NCBI RefSeq assembly: GCF_900099645.1 | Contig: NZ_FMTL01000004.1 | Location: 248,001-312,000 of the forward strand | Length of the DNA stretch: 64,000 bases | Direction of reading: 5' to 3' | Source: Pseudomonas peli | GTDB taxonomy: Bacteria > Pseudomonadota > Gammaproteobacteria > Pseudomonadales > Pseudomonadaceae | Shown here: positions 45,599-53,553 of the stretch, piece after piece | Position numbering within the stretch: position 1 is the first letter of the stretch | How the letters are laid out: the number at the start of each line of letters is the position of its first letter | Notes under the pieces: generated by a model | What the model was told of the DNA's origin: nothing | Databases searched by the model: none | What the model saw: the letters and a program-made list of their open reading frames with translations, nothing else | Program-made: the position numbers and the translations under genes

Positions 45599-46261
45599 TC
45601 ACTTATTCAGGTAGCCGTGTTCGGCAAGAAAACTGGCGGTCAGGCCCGAGGCGGCAGGTTCAGCGGCTTTGTCACCGAGCAACAGGCGCTCCAGGTAACG
45701 CGCAAGCAGATCCACTTCGAGGTTGACCTGACGGCCAGGGCGGTAGTCGAGCATGATGGTTTCGGCCAGGGTGTGCGGCACGATGGTCAGCTCAAATTCG
45801 GCGCCGTTGACCGCATTGACGGTCAGGCTCGTGCCGTCGACGGTGATCGAGCCTTTGTGGGCAATGTACTTGGCCAGTTCGCGTGGTGCACGAATGGTGA
45901 ATTGCCACGCCCGGGCATTTTCCGCCATCGAGACGATCTCACCGACACCATCAATATGCCCACTGACCAAGTGACCACCCAAGCGACTGGTGGGTGTCAG
46001 GGCCTTTTCCAGGTTGACCTTGCTACCGGCCTTGAAGTCGATAAACGCGGTACGAGCCAAGGTTTCGCGGCTGACATCAGCCCAAAAACCATCGCCGGGC
46101 AACTCAACTGCAGTCAGGCACACGCCGTTGACCGCAATGCTGTCGCCCAGCTTGACGTCTGCAAGGTCAAGCTTGCCGGTTTCCACATACACCCGCACAT
46201 CGCCACCCTTAGGTGTCAGGGCACGGATACTGCCAATAGCTTCGATTATGCCGGTAAACAT
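45599..46261 (-). CDS. ribE: Riboflavin synthase alpha subunit
   Basis: A 220-residue trimeric enzyme that dismutates two 6,7-dimethyl-8-ribityllumazine molecules into riboflavin. It has two lumazine-binding repeats: the first from MFTGIIEAIG with GDSIAVNGVCLTAVEL, the second around GHLVSGHIDGVGEI and GTSLTVNAV. The ATG at 46261 is preceded by a weak GGGGGTGGC and overlaps a 31-codon frame that has a better ribosome binding site. Also called ribC in some Pseudomonas annotations. It is the first full gene after the FMN riboswitch. Confidence 0.97.
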   Translation of the reverse strand: MFTGIIEAIGSIRALTPKGGDVRVYVETGKLDLADVKLGDSIAVNGVCLTAVELPGDGFWADVSRETLARTAFIDFKAGSKVNLEKALTPTSRLGGHLVSGHIDGVGEIVSMAENARAWQFTIRAPRELAKYIAHKGSITVDGTSLTVNAVNGAEFELTIVPHTLAETIMLDYRPGRQVNLEVDLLARYLERLLLGDKAAEPAASGLTASFLAEHGYLNK

Positions 46262-46341
46262 GCCACCCCCTGTATCGCAGCCACAGCAAAGCACTGGCGC
46301 ACAACGCCAGTAGCCTGAGGCTTGGAATAAAAATCAGACAT
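46246..46341 (-). CDS. Candidate 31-residue leader ORF between FMN riboswitch and ribE
   Basis: An ATG at 46341 opens a 31-codon frame (MSDFYSKPQATGVVRQCFAV, then AAIQGVACLPA) ending in TAA at 46246, which is 16 bases inside ribE in another frame. AGGAG lies nine bases before the ATG, better than the site in front of ribE. The AGG of this site is part of a hairpin (46353-46372). Translation could therefore be switched by the riboswitch and passed on to ribE by coupling. No homology is known to me, and the frame is short enough to occur by chance. Confidence 0.4.
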   Translation of the reverse strand: MSDFYSKPQATGVVRQCFAVAAIQGVACLPA

Positions 46342-46352
46342 CTAGACCAACT

Positions 46353-46372
46353 CCTGTTTTATAAAAAACAGG
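46353..46372 (-). promoter_or_regulatory. Hairpin pairing with the leader-ORF ribosome binding site
   Basis: On the minus strand CCTGTTTT pairs with AAAACAGG across a TTAT loop. The right arm overlaps the AGGAG of the leader ORF. It lies about 60 bases downstream of the riboswitch core and may be its expression platform. A-T pairs make up half the stem, so stability is moderate. Confidence 0.5.
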
Positions 46373-46431
46373 GCGTGATTGATCGATAGGGATTTCGAGG
46401 CACGCCTGAACGCGCCTTCTTGAGGCAATCC

Positions 46432-46590
46432 CGCTCTCTCTTTATCCGGACTTTAACCGTCGGCCCCGGAATCACACCGGGTCTGCTGACCTTGCCAAGC
46501 GGTTTACGCCACCGGGCAAGCGCTCGCGGGCTAGGCTGTGCAGCCATTACCGCCGGTGGGGAATTACACCCCGCCCTGAGAACGTTACGG
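46432..46590 (-). promoter_or_regulatory. FMN riboswitch (RFN element)
   Basis: Read on the minus strand the RFN conserved blocks occur in order: CAGGGCGGGGTGTAATTCCC, CACCGGCGGTAATGG, then AGCCCGCGAGCG, CAGACCCGGTGTGATTCCGG, GGCCGACGGTTAAAGTCCGG and ATAAAGAGAGAG. It is between ribD and ribE, so it controls ribE and the downstream genes, not ribD. FMN binding should lower expression of the riboflavin genes. Ends are approximate. Confidence 0.95.
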
Positions 46591-46618
46591 CCGCTTGCGC
46601 AGCCGAGACGCGTTTTAC

Positions 46619-46647
46619 CACATATTGCACGCGCCCTGCACCGGCAA
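46619..46647 (-). promoter_or_regulatory. Candidate promoter of the ribE operon
   Basis: On the minus strand TTGCCG (46647-46642), a 17-base spacer and TATGTG (46624-46619) lie just upstream of the riboswitch, putting the transcript start a few bases before it. The -10 is a poor match. Confidence 0.38.
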
Positions 46648-46687
46648 ACGACCGTCTGAATGGCGGGCCATTGCGGATAACGGCTGG

Positions 46688-47803
46688 TTAAACAACCGGC
46701 TGTGGCACCGCGATAATCCGCCAATCATCACCGACTGCGCGCATCTCAACAATTTTCAACGCTGGCGCATCGGCCATTCGCGCCAACGGCAGATCAAGCA
46801 GTGGCCGCGCGCTGGACCCCAGCAGCTTGGGCGCGACAAACAGCTGGTACTCATCCACCAGGCCCAGACGGGCAAACGCCCCGGCCAACCGCGGCCCGGC
46901 TTCCACCAGCACTTCGTTGGCACCACGATTGGCCAGCTCGACCAGCAGACGACGCAGGTCAACATGCCCGTTGCTACCGGGTACGGCCAATAGTTCGTGT
47001 CCATCGTCCAGATAGCGATCACGCGCCGAAGCCGCTGCGCACGTCGCCACCAGCGCCGCGCCAGCCTGAAAGAACGGCACGCTCAGCGGTACCCGCAGGC
47101 GTCCATCAACCAGCACCCGCAGGGGTGGCCGCGCCTGCGCCAGCGCACTCAACTCTGCCCCAAGGCCCAGCTCGTCAGGGCGTACCGTCAGCCGGGCATC
47201 ATCGGCCAGCACCGTGTCGGCGCCGGTCAACACCACACTGGCGCGCGCGCGCAGCCGCTGAACCGCCGCTCGGGCGGCGGGCCCGGTGATCCACTGGCTT
47301 TCACCACTGGCCATGGCGGTGCGCCCGTCCAGGCTCATGGCCAGCTTGACCCGCACAAACGGCAAGCCCTTCTCCATCCGTTTGATAAAGCCGGCATTCA
47401 GCGCCCGTGCCTCGGTTTCCAGCACGCCGCTCTGCACGGCGATACCGGCATGCATCAAGCGCAGCAGACCATCACCACCGACTTGTGGATTGGGATCCTG
47501 CATAGCCGCCACCACACGGGCAACGCCGGCATTGATCAAGGCATCGGCACATGGCGGTGTACGCCCATGGTGGCTGCAGGGTTCCAGCGTGACGTAGGCC
47601 GTTGCGCCACGAGCCTTGTCGCCTGCCTGACGCAGCGCGTGCACTTCCGCATGCGGTTCACCGGCTCGGGCATGCCAGCCTTCGCCGACGATACGCCCGT
47701 CACGCACGATCACGCAGCCCACGCGCGGATTAGGGTGAGTGGAGTACAGGCCTTTACGGGCCAGCTCCAGCGCGCGCGCCATAAAGGCGTGATCTGAATT
47801 CAT
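46688..47803 (-). CDS. ribD: Bifunctional riboflavin deaminase/reductase RibD
   Basis: A 371-residue enzyme with an N-terminal deaminase and a C-terminal reductase, giving the pyrimidine that RibH uses. The zinc motifs are HAEVHALRQAG near residue 48 and PCSHHGRTPPCADAL near residue 73. The reductase half shows VKLAMSLDGRTA near residue 150. Start codons at 47806 and 47803 are both possible; AAAGG spacing favours 47803, while TGATG overlap with nrdR favours 47806. It lies upstream of the riboswitch and so is not under it. Confidence 0.96.
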   Translation of the reverse strand: MNSDHAFMARALELARKGLYSTHPNPRVGCVIVRDGRIVGEGWHARAGEPHAEVHALRQAGDKARGATAYVTLEPCSHHGRTPPCADALINAGVARVVAAMQDPNPQVGGDGLLRLMHAGIAVQSGVLETEARALNAGFIKRMEKGLPFVRVKLAMSLDGRTAMASGESQWITGPAARAAVQRLRARASVVLTGADTVLADDARLTVRPDELGLGAELSALAQARPPLRVLVDGRLRVPLSVPFFQAGAALVATCAAASARDRYLDDGHELLAVPGSNGHVDLRRLLVELANRGANEVLVEAGPRLAGAFARLGLVDEYQLFVAPKLLGSSARPLLDLPLARMADAPALKIVEMRAVGDDWRIIAVPQPVV

Positions 47804-47805
47804 CA

Positions 47806-48270
47806 TCAACCTTTAATAGGCTCGCGGGACAGTCGATCGATTTCCTCGCGGAACTCGTTAAGGTCTTGAAAACGTTTGTACACCGAGGCAAAGCGGATAT
47901 AAGCCACTTCATCGAGTTTCTGCAGTTCGCCCATCACCAGCTCACCCAGAACCAGCGATTTGATCTCGCGTTCGCCAGTGGCGCGCAGCTTGTGCTTGAT
48001 GTGGGCAATTGCGGCTTCGAGGCGCTCGATACTCACCGGGCGCTTCTCCAGCGCACGCTGCATGCCGGCACGCAGCTTGTCTTCATCGAAGGGCTGGCGG
48101 CTGCCGTCCTGCTTGATCAGACGGGGCATCACCAGCTCAGCGGTTTCAAAGGTGGTGAAACGCTCTTCACAGGCCAAGCATTCACGCCGACGACGCACCT
48201 GCTCGCCCTCGGCAACCAGGCGCGAGTCGATCACTTTGGTGTCATTGGCACCGCAGAAGGGACAGTGCAT
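47806..48270 (-). CDS. nrdR: Transcriptional repressor NrdR
   Basis: A 154-residue regulator of ribonucleotide reductase genes, with the standard length. The zinc ribbon uses Cys3, Cys6, Cys31 and Cys34 ([17 protein letters not shown] and ECLACEERF). The ATP-cone follows ([20 protein letters not shown] near residue 48) and senses dATP/ATP. The frame is open to 48477, but the ATG at 48270 is the family start. The stop overlaps ribD, so ribD translation is coupled. Confidence 0.97.
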   Translation of the reverse strand: MHCPFCGANDTKVIDSRLVAEGEQVRRRRECLACEERFTTFETAELVMPRLIKQDGSRQPFDEDKLRAGMQRALEKRPVSIERLEAAIAHIKHKLRATGEREIKSLVLGELVMGELQKLDEVAYIRFASVYKRFQDLNEFREEIDRLSREPIKG

Positions 48271-48386
48271 AAATAAGGCCAGCCTTAGAACTAAGGTAGC
48301 CATGGTAGCGCATCCCGCAGGCAAGACAAGCCGAGGGGTTTGCGGTATACAGGCGCCCATGTAAACCAGCGCAGTTGAGACCTTCC

Positions 48387-48842
48387 ATGAAAGCCACCAC
48401 GCCGTTACAACCGCTGATTCTCGTAAGCCTGATCGCTTTGTTGACGGCCTGTGCCAGCGACAGCCCGCCGCCCGCAAAAACCACCGTGCAGACGCCGACG
48501 CCTACACCGGTCGAAGCCAAGCCTCTGCCTGCTTATCAACGCGAGCTGAGCGGCAGTCTGTTGAATGTGCCCAATGAAGCGGATGTCGAGCTGGCCCTGC
48601 TGGCGGTCGATCAACGCGGCCGGCCACAAACGCTGCTGGGCAATATCCAACTGCGCGGTACCGGCAACCCGCTGGCGTTTCGCTTGCCGTTCAACCCGGA
48701 AACCTTCAATAAACACAGCCGTATCGAGCTGCATGGCCGCGCCAATCAGGCTGGCCGGCTGATTCTTCGCCTGCCCGAGCAACCGATTGCTCGCGGCGAA
48801 ACCCAGAACCTCGGGGAGTTGCGCCTGGTACCTGCGCCATGA
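48387..48842 (+). CDS. YbaY-family lipoprotein
   Basis: A 151-residue lipoprotein with lipobox LTAC in [22 protein letters not shown] (core LIALLTAC) and a Pro/Thr-rich spacer. The domain [23 protein letters not shown] and [10 protein letters not shown] is of the YbaY beta-sandwich type, also seen in secretion-system pilotins. It starts 117 bases from the divergent nrdR and overlaps the next gene by four bases. Function unknown. Confidence 0.8.
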   Translation: MKATTPLQPLILVSLIALLTACASDSPPPAKTTVQTPTPTPVEAKPLPAYQRELSGSLLNVPNEADVELALLAVDQRGRPQTLLGNIQLRGTGNPLAFRLPFNPETFNKHSRIELHGRANQAGRLILRLPEQPIARGETQNLGELRLVPAP

Positions 48843-49495
48843 CAGCACCGGCCGCCCTGCAGGCTGCGCTCAGCGAACTGCTGGGTGACGCCCAGCTCAG
48901 CGCGCAAACCCTGCCCGGCACGGAGATCAAGCTGTGGCTGATCGACCCGGCGAACATGGACCGCTGCTTCAGCCCGGAAGAAACCCGCCTGATCCTCGAA
49001 GAACCGCCCTACTGGTGCTTCTGCTGGGCCAGCGGGCTGGTCCTGGCGCGCTGGCTGGCCGAGCACCCTGAGTGGGTGCGCGGCAAGCGCGTGCTGGATT
49101 TCGGTGCGGGCTCCGGTGTGGCGGCGATTGCTGCTGCCAAAGCCGGCGCGCTGGAAGTAGTGGCCTGTGACCTTGATCCATTAGCGCTTGCATCCTGTCA
49201 GGCGAATGCCGCACTCAATAATGTGCAGCTGAGCTACTCCGCAGACTTTTTTGCCGAGGCTGACCGCTTCGACCTGATTATCGTCGCCGACGTGCTCTAC
49301 GACCGCGCCAACCTGCCGCTGCTCGACCAGTTCCTCAGTCGTGGACGTGAAGCGCTGGTGGCAGATTCACGCGTGCGCGACTTTCAGCACCCGCTGTACC
49401 AGCGCCTAGGCATACTCGAAGCCTGCACCTGGCCGGACCTGGCCGAGCCGGCTGAGTTTCGTCATGTCAGCCTGTACCACGCCGAACGCAGCTAG
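48839..49495 (+). CDS. Class I SAM methyltransferase (PrmA/ETFB-KMT-like)
   Basis: A 218-residue methyltransferase. Motif I VLDFGAGSGVAAIAAAKAGA is near residue 82, and DLIIVADVLYDRANLPLLDQ near residue 145 carries the D-V-L-Y-D pattern of protein-lysine methyltransferases of the METTL20/EEF2KMT sort. The ATG is overlapped with the upstream stop (ATGA), so it is co-translated with the lipoprotein. Target unknown. Confidence 0.82.
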   Translation: MTAPAALQAALSELLGDAQLSAQTLPGTEIKLWLIDPANMDRCFSPEETRLILEEPPYWCFCWASGLVLARWLAEHPEWVRGKRVLDFGAGSGVAAIAAAKAGALEVVACDLDPLALASCQANAALNNVQLSYSADFFAEADRFDLIIVADVLYDRANLPLLDQFLSRGREALVADSRVRDFQHPLYQRLGILEACTWPDLAEPAEFRHVSLYHAERS

Positions 49496-49566
49496 CAGCC
49501 CTTGTATCCGCCAGCCCTAGCCCGCATTTATAGTCCATCCCATTTTTCGCATCGCCGAGACCGATC

Positions 49567-50439
49567 ATGAGCACGTCCCCTTACATCGTTGATATCGCAG
49601 GCAGCGCCAGCTTCGAACAGCTGGTGATCGAGAACTCCTTCCAGAAGCCGGTGCTGGTGGATTTCTGGGCGGAATGGTGCGCGCCCTGCAAGGCACTGAT
49701 GCCGCTGCTGGCGAAGATCACCGAGGAATATAACGGCGAGCTGCTGCTGGCCAAGGTCAACTGCGATATCGAGCAGGACATCGTTGCCCGCTTCGGCATC
49801 CGCAGCCTACCGACCGTGGTGCTGTTCAAGAATGGCCAGCCGGTCGACGGCTTTGCGGGCGCGCAACCAGAGTCGGCGATTCGCGAAATGCTCAAGCCTC
49901 ACGTCGCCGAACCGGCACCAGCCGCCGCTGACCCAATGGAAGCCGCGCAGGCGTTGTTTAACGAAGGCCGCTTTGCCGATGCCGAAGCGGTGCTCAAAGT
50001 GCTGCTGACGGAAAACAATGAACACGCGGCCGCGCTGATTCTCTATGCACGCTGCCTGGCTGAGCGCGGCGAGCTGGGTGAGGCCGAAGCCGTGCTGGGT
50101 GCGGTAAAAGGCGATGAACACAAACAGGCCCTGGCCGGTGCCCGCGCGCAGCTGACTTTCCTGCGTCAGGCCAGTGAGCTGCCAGATGTGGCCAGCCTGA
50201 AAACTCGTTTAGCGCAAAATGCAGACGACGATGAAGCCAGCTACCAGTTAGCGATTCAACAACTGGCGCGCCAGCACTACGAACCAGCGCTGGACGCCCT
50301 GCTGATGCTGTTTATTCGCAACCGCAGCTACGCCGACGGCCTGCCGCACAAGACCCTGTTGCAGGTCTTCGACCTGCTGGGCAATGACCATCCTCTGGTC
50401 ACCGCTTACCGGCGCAAGCTGTACCAAGCAATTTACTAA
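49567..50439 (+). CDS. cnoX: Thioredoxin-TPR chaperedoxin CnoX (YbbN-like)
   Basis: A 290-residue protein with an N-terminal thioredoxin domain (residues 1-110) and C-terminal TPR-like repeats. The redox site is CAPC in WAEWCAPCKALMP near residue 38, with both cysteines present, unlike E. coli CnoX, which has SxxC. This suggests oxidoreductase as well as holdase activity. The TPR part begins around 120 (AAQALFNEGRFADAEAVL, about 40-residue spacing). The start is ATG at 49567. Confidence 0.9.
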   Translation: MSTSPYIVDIAGSASFEQLVIENSFQKPVLVDFWAEWCAPCKALMPLLAKITEEYNGELLLAKVNCDIEQDIVARFGIRSLPTVVLFKNGQPVDGFAGAQPESAIREMLKPHVAEPAPAAADPMEAAQALFNEGRFADAEAVLKVLLTENNEHAAALILYARCLAERGELGEAEAVLGAVKGDEHKQALAGARAQLTFLRQASELPDVASLKTRLAQNADDDEASYQLAIQQLARQHYEPALDALLMLFIRNRSYADGLPHKTLLQVFDLLGNDHPLVTAYRRKLYQAIY

Positions 50440-50449
50440 TTTCTACCCG

Positions 50450-50473
50450 CGTCGATGGGTAACCCCATCGACG
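50450..50473. terminator. Terminator-like palindrome between convergent genes
   Basis: Stem CGTCGATGGG / CCCATCGACG with TAAC loop, ten base pairs. It lies between the cnoX stop and the end of the convergent 112-residue gene, with no T-run. Confidence 0.6.
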
Positions 50474-50477
50474 TGAC

Positions 50478-50816
50478 CTAGCCCACCCAGTGGTAAATCG
50501 GCGCATCGACGCCGGTTTCAACGCGCGCCTGTGCGCAATGGCGCAGCCGCACCAGCAGGCGTTTGCCCGCTGCCTCACCACCCGCCAGCCCAGCCAATTG
50601 CCCGAGCAGCTGCGGCCCGTCGATCTGCCCCGCCTGGCGCAGCAACTCCAGCGTGGTTTGCCACAGCGCATCATTGGCCACAGGCGCGACAGCGGCTGCG
50701 GGGGCTGCAGGCGGCTCAAGGCTTACGTGCTGAGCCAGCTGCGCCCAGTCCTGCGCATCCAGCTCAACCGTAAGGTCCACCGGCCAGGCGCCGATCTGCC
50801 CACGAATTCGCACCAT
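50478..50816 (-). CDS. Conserved hypothetical protein (112 aa)
   Basis: A 112-residue protein of unknown family. The N-terminal 40 residues look like a beta-rich domain (MVRIRGQIGAWPVDLTVELD), followed by an Ala/Pro-rich linker (PPAAPAAAVAPV) and a C-terminal helical part ending in a Trp (YHWVG). The ATG at 50816 has GAGGG seven bases before it; the frame extends to a TTG at 50876. It is divergent from the zinc operon. An equivalent gene is in the same place in other Pseudomonas by memory. Confidence 0.68.
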   Translation of the reverse strand: MVRIRGQIGAWPVDLTVELDAQDWAQLAQHVSLEPPAAPAAAVAPVANDALWQTTLELLRQAGQIDGPQLLGQLAGLAGGEAAGKRLLVRLRHCAQARVETGVDAPIYHWVG

Positions 50817-50899
50817 CACTCTGCCCTCAGCTAATAAGCGGCCATGCTCCCACGTCCGCTGCAGGCCGCCAAGCAAGGCTGGCCATGAACGTTAAAAAA

Positions 50900-50916
50900 T
50901 TGTTATAACGTAACAA
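50900..50916. promoter_or_regulatory. Candidate Zur box before the zinc operon
   Basis: TTGTTATAACGTAACAA, inverted arms TTGTTA/TAACAA with a five-base spacer, 27 bases before the zrgA ATG. It resembles the Pseudomonas Zur operator (GTTATA-N-TATAAC). The downstream genes encode zinc-uptake proteins, which agrees with zinc repression. Confidence 0.72.
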
Positions 50917-50942
50917 GCATTAACTTCTGATCGGAGATCACC

Positions 50943-51518
50943 ATGCGCCGCCTGCTACTTGCCCTGCCGTTTGCCTTACTGCCCCTGGCCGCCCTCGCGG
51001 CCGAACACAGCCATGAACATGACCACGCGCATGATCACGCCGAGCACAGCAGCCTGGACGCTCACGAGCACGGCGCCGCGCAACTCAACGTGGTACTCGA
51101 CGGCAAGGTGCTGGAGCTGCAACTGGAAAGCCCGGCAATGAACCTGGTGGGCTTCGAGCATGCTGCCAAGAGCGACGCCGACAAAGCCAAGGTTGCCGCC
51201 GCACGCAGCCAGCTGGAACAACCGCAGCCGCTGTTCGGCCTGAACGCGGGCGATTGCCAGATCAGCAAGCAGGAGCTGGAAAGCCCGCTGTTTGCTGAGC
51301 ATAAGCACGAAGAACACCACGACCATGACAGCGAGCACAGTGATATCCACGCGCACTACACACTCGACTGCCAGAAGCCTGAAGAATTGAAACAACTTAA
51401 CCTCGGCGAACTGTTCAAGCGCTTCCCCGCCACAGAGAAAATTCAGGTACAACTGATCGGCCCGAATGGCCAGCAGGGCATGGAGCTGACGCCCGCGCAG
51501 CCGACCCTGAGTTTCTAA
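50943..51518 (+). CDS. zrgA: Periplasmic zinc-binding protein ZrgA (DUF2796)
   Basis: A 191-residue exported protein with a signal peptide (MRRLLLALPFALLPLAALAA) followed by a His/Asp-rich tract (HSHEHDHAHDHAEHSS) and a second one near residue 125 (HKHEEHHDHDSEHSDIHAH). The domain is DUF2796. Vibrio and Pseudomonas ZrgA proteins bind zinc for uptake. It is the first gene behind a Zur-like box and heads a four-gene unit with an ABC transporter. AACTTCTGATCGGAGATC precedes the ATG. Confidence 0.93.
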   Translation: MRRLLLALPFALLPLAALAAEHSHEHDHAHDHAEHSSLDAHEHGAAQLNVVLDGKVLELQLESPAMNLVGFEHAAKSDADKAKVAAARSQLEQPQPLFGLNAGDCQISKQELESPLFAEHKHEEHHDHDSEHSDIHAHYTLDCQKPEELKQLNLGELFKRFPATEKIQVQLIGPNGQQGMELTPAQPTLSF

Positions 51519-51537
51519 CCACCTTTTTGCAGCAGAA

Positions 51538-51557
51538 CGGCCGGGGTAACCCGGCCG
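51538..51557 (+). other. GC-rich hairpin between zrgA and the ABC gene
   Basis: Stem CGGCCGGG / CCCGGCCG with a GTAA tetraloop, 19 bases after the zrgA stop and eight bases before the ABC gene. No T-run. It could act as a 3' stop to exonucleases or as a partial attenuator, raising zrgA over the ABC genes. Confidence 0.55.
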
Positions 51558-51565
51558 CTTACTTT

Positions 51566-52276
51566 ATGAGCTCAGCCCTTATCCACCTGTCCAACCTCGG
51601 CTTTGCCTGGCCCGGCCAGCCTGAGCTGCTGGACATCGCCGCGTTCACCCTGCAACGCGGCGAAAGCCTGTTTCTCAAAGGCCCCAGCGGTAGCGGCAAG
51701 ACCACCTTGCTCGGCCTGCTCGGCGGTGTACAGAAACCTAATCGCGGCAGCATCCAGCTGCTTGAGCAGGACTTAAGTACACTGTCCGCCAGCGCTCGCG
51801 ACCGTTTCCGGGTCGATCACACCGGCTACATCTTCCAGCAATTCAACCTGCTGCCGTTTCTCTCGGTGCGCGAGAACGTCGAGCTGCCCTGCCATTTCTC
51901 CAAGCTGCGCGCCAGCCGCGCTGTGCAGCGCCATGGCAGCGTGGCCAAGGCCACCAACGCCCTGCTCGCCCACCTTGGGTTACACCAGCATGAGCTGCTG
52001 CAACGCCGCGCAGGTGATCTGTCGATCGGCCAGCAGCAGCGCGTCGCCGCTGCCCGTGCGCTGATCGGTCAGCCGGAACTGGTGATCGCCGACGAACCCA
52101 CCTCGGCGCTGGATGCCGATGCCCGCGAAGCCTTTCTCGAACTGCTGTTCGCCGAATGCCGCGAGGCTGGCTCCAGCCTGCTATTTGTCAGCCACGACCA
52201 GAGCCTGGCACGGCTGTTTGACCGCAGCCTGTCGCTAGCCGAGCTGAACAAAGCCACCCGCTTGGCGGAGATTTAA
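51566..52276 (+). CDS. ABC transporter ATP-binding protein (MacB/LolD type)
   Basis: A 236-residue ATPase. Walker A is GPSGSGKTTLL near residue 38, Walker B VIADEPTSALDAD near 170 and the signature loop reads LSIGQQQR, a change from LSGGQ. Its partner is the FtsX/MacB-type permease two bases downstream. This pair with ZrgA is thought to take up zinc or a zinc complex (known from Pseudomonas work on the Zur regulon; mechanism not settled). The ATG at 51566 lies right after a GC-rich hairpin. Confidence 0.92.
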   Translation: MSSALIHLSNLGFAWPGQPELLDIAAFTLQRGESLFLKGPSGSGKTTLLGLLGGVQKPNRGSIQLLEQDLSTLSASARDRFRVDHTGYIFQQFNLLPFLSVRENVELPCHFSKLRASRAVQRHGSVAKATNALLAHLGLHQHELLQRRAGDLSIGQQQRVAAARALIGQPELVIADEPTSALDADAREAFLELLFAECREAGSSLLFVSHDQSLARLFDRSLSLAELNKATRLAEI

Positions 52277-52278
52277 CG

Positions 52279-53544
52279 ATGTACCTATTGCGTCTCGCCC
52301 TCGCCAGCCTGGGCAACCGCCGCTTTACCGCCTGGCTAACGGTGTTTGCCATCGCCCTCTCTGTATGCCTATTGCTCGCGGTCGAGCGGGTGCGCACCGA
52401 AGCCCGCGCCAGCTTTGCCAACACCATCAGCGGCACCGACCTGATCGTCGGCGCACGCTCCGGCAGCGTGAACCTGCTGCTGTACTCGGTATTCCGCATC
52501 GGCAACGCCACCAACAATATTCGCTGGGACAGCTTCGAGCAGTTAGCCCAGCACCGTCAGGTCAAATGGGCCATCCCGATCTCACTCGGCGATTCGCACC
52601 GTGGCTACCGGGTGATGGGCACCAGCCCGGCGTATTTCGAACACTACCGTTATGCCCGTAGCCAACCGCTGCAACTGAGCAGCGGCCGCGCCTTTGCCGA
52701 TGACCCGTTCGAGGTTGTACTTGGCGCAGAAGTTGCGCAAGCGCTCAACTACCAGCTCGATCAGGAGCTGGTGCTGGCCCATGGCGTGGCCACCATCAGC
52801 CTGGTCAAACATGACGACAAGCCCTTCAAGGTGGTCGGCATCCTCAAGCGCACCGGCACACCGGTGGACCGCACCCTGCATATTTCCCTGGCCGGCATGG
52901 AGGCCCTGCATGTCGACTGGCAAAACGGCATGCCCGCACGCGGCGCGGCAAAGGTCAGTGCTGAGCAGGCGCGGGCGATGGACCTGCAACCCAAGCAGAT
53001 CACCGCCGTCATGCTCGGCCTGAACAGCAAGATCGCCACCTTCAGCTTGCAACGCGAGATCAACGAATTTCGCGGCGAACCGCTGCTGGCGATTCTCCCC
53101 GGCGTTGCGCTGCAGGAGCTGTGGAGCCTGATGGGCACCGCCGAGAAGGCGCTATTCGTGGTTTCGCTGTTCGTGGTGCTGACTGGATTGATCGGCATGC
53201 TTACGGCGATTCTCACCAGCCTTAACGAGCGCCGCCGCGAGATGGCGATTCTGCGCTCGGTCGGTGCGCGGCCCTGGCATATCGCCAGCCTGCTGATCGT
53301 CGAAGCCTTTGCGCTTGCCCTGGCCGGCGTACTGCTCGGTTTGCTGTTGCTGTACCTGGGCATCGCCGGAGCGCAGGGCTATGTGCAGGCGAATTACGGC
53401 TTGTACCTGCCACTGAATCTGCCGACCCGCTATGAGTGGACGCTGCTCGGCGCTATTCTGAGCGCCGCCCTGTTGATGGGCTGTGTACCGGCCTGGCGCG
53501 CGTACCGCCAATCCCTGGCCGATGGCTTATCGATCCGTTTATGA
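52279..53544 (+). CDS. ABC transporter permease (FtsX/MacB type)
   Basis: A 421-residue permease with one N-terminal membrane helix (ALASLGNRRFTAWLTVFAIALSVCLLL, core LTVFAIALSVCLLL), a large periplasmic domain to about residue 290 and three C-terminal helices (FVVSLFVVLTGLIGMLTAI, ALALAGVLLGLLLLYLG, LGAILSAALLMGCV). This is the MacB/LolCE fold, which does not act as a classic importer, so its zinc role may be mechanotransmission. It follows the ATPase by two bases. Confidence 0.9.
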   Translation: MYLLRLALASLGNRRFTAWLTVFAIALSVCLLLAVERVRTEARASFANTISGTDLIVGARSGSVNLLLYSVFRIGNATNNIRWDSFEQLAQHRQVKWAIPISLGDSHRGYRVMGTSPAYFEHYRYARSQPLQLSSGRAFADDPFEVVLGAEVAQALNYQLDQELVLAHGVATISLVKHDDKPFKVVGILKRTGTPVDRTLHISLAGMEALHVDWQNGMPARGAAKVSAEQARAMDLQPKQITAVMLGLNSKIATFSLQREINEFRGEPLLAILPGVALQELWSLMGTAEKALFVVSLFVVLTGLIGMLTAILTSLNERRREMAILRSVGARPWHIASLLIVEAFALALAGVLLGLLLLYLGIAGAQGYVQANYGLYLPLNLPTRYEWTLLGAILSAALLMGCVPAWRAYRQSLADGLSIRL

Positions 53545-53553
53545 GGCTCTTGC

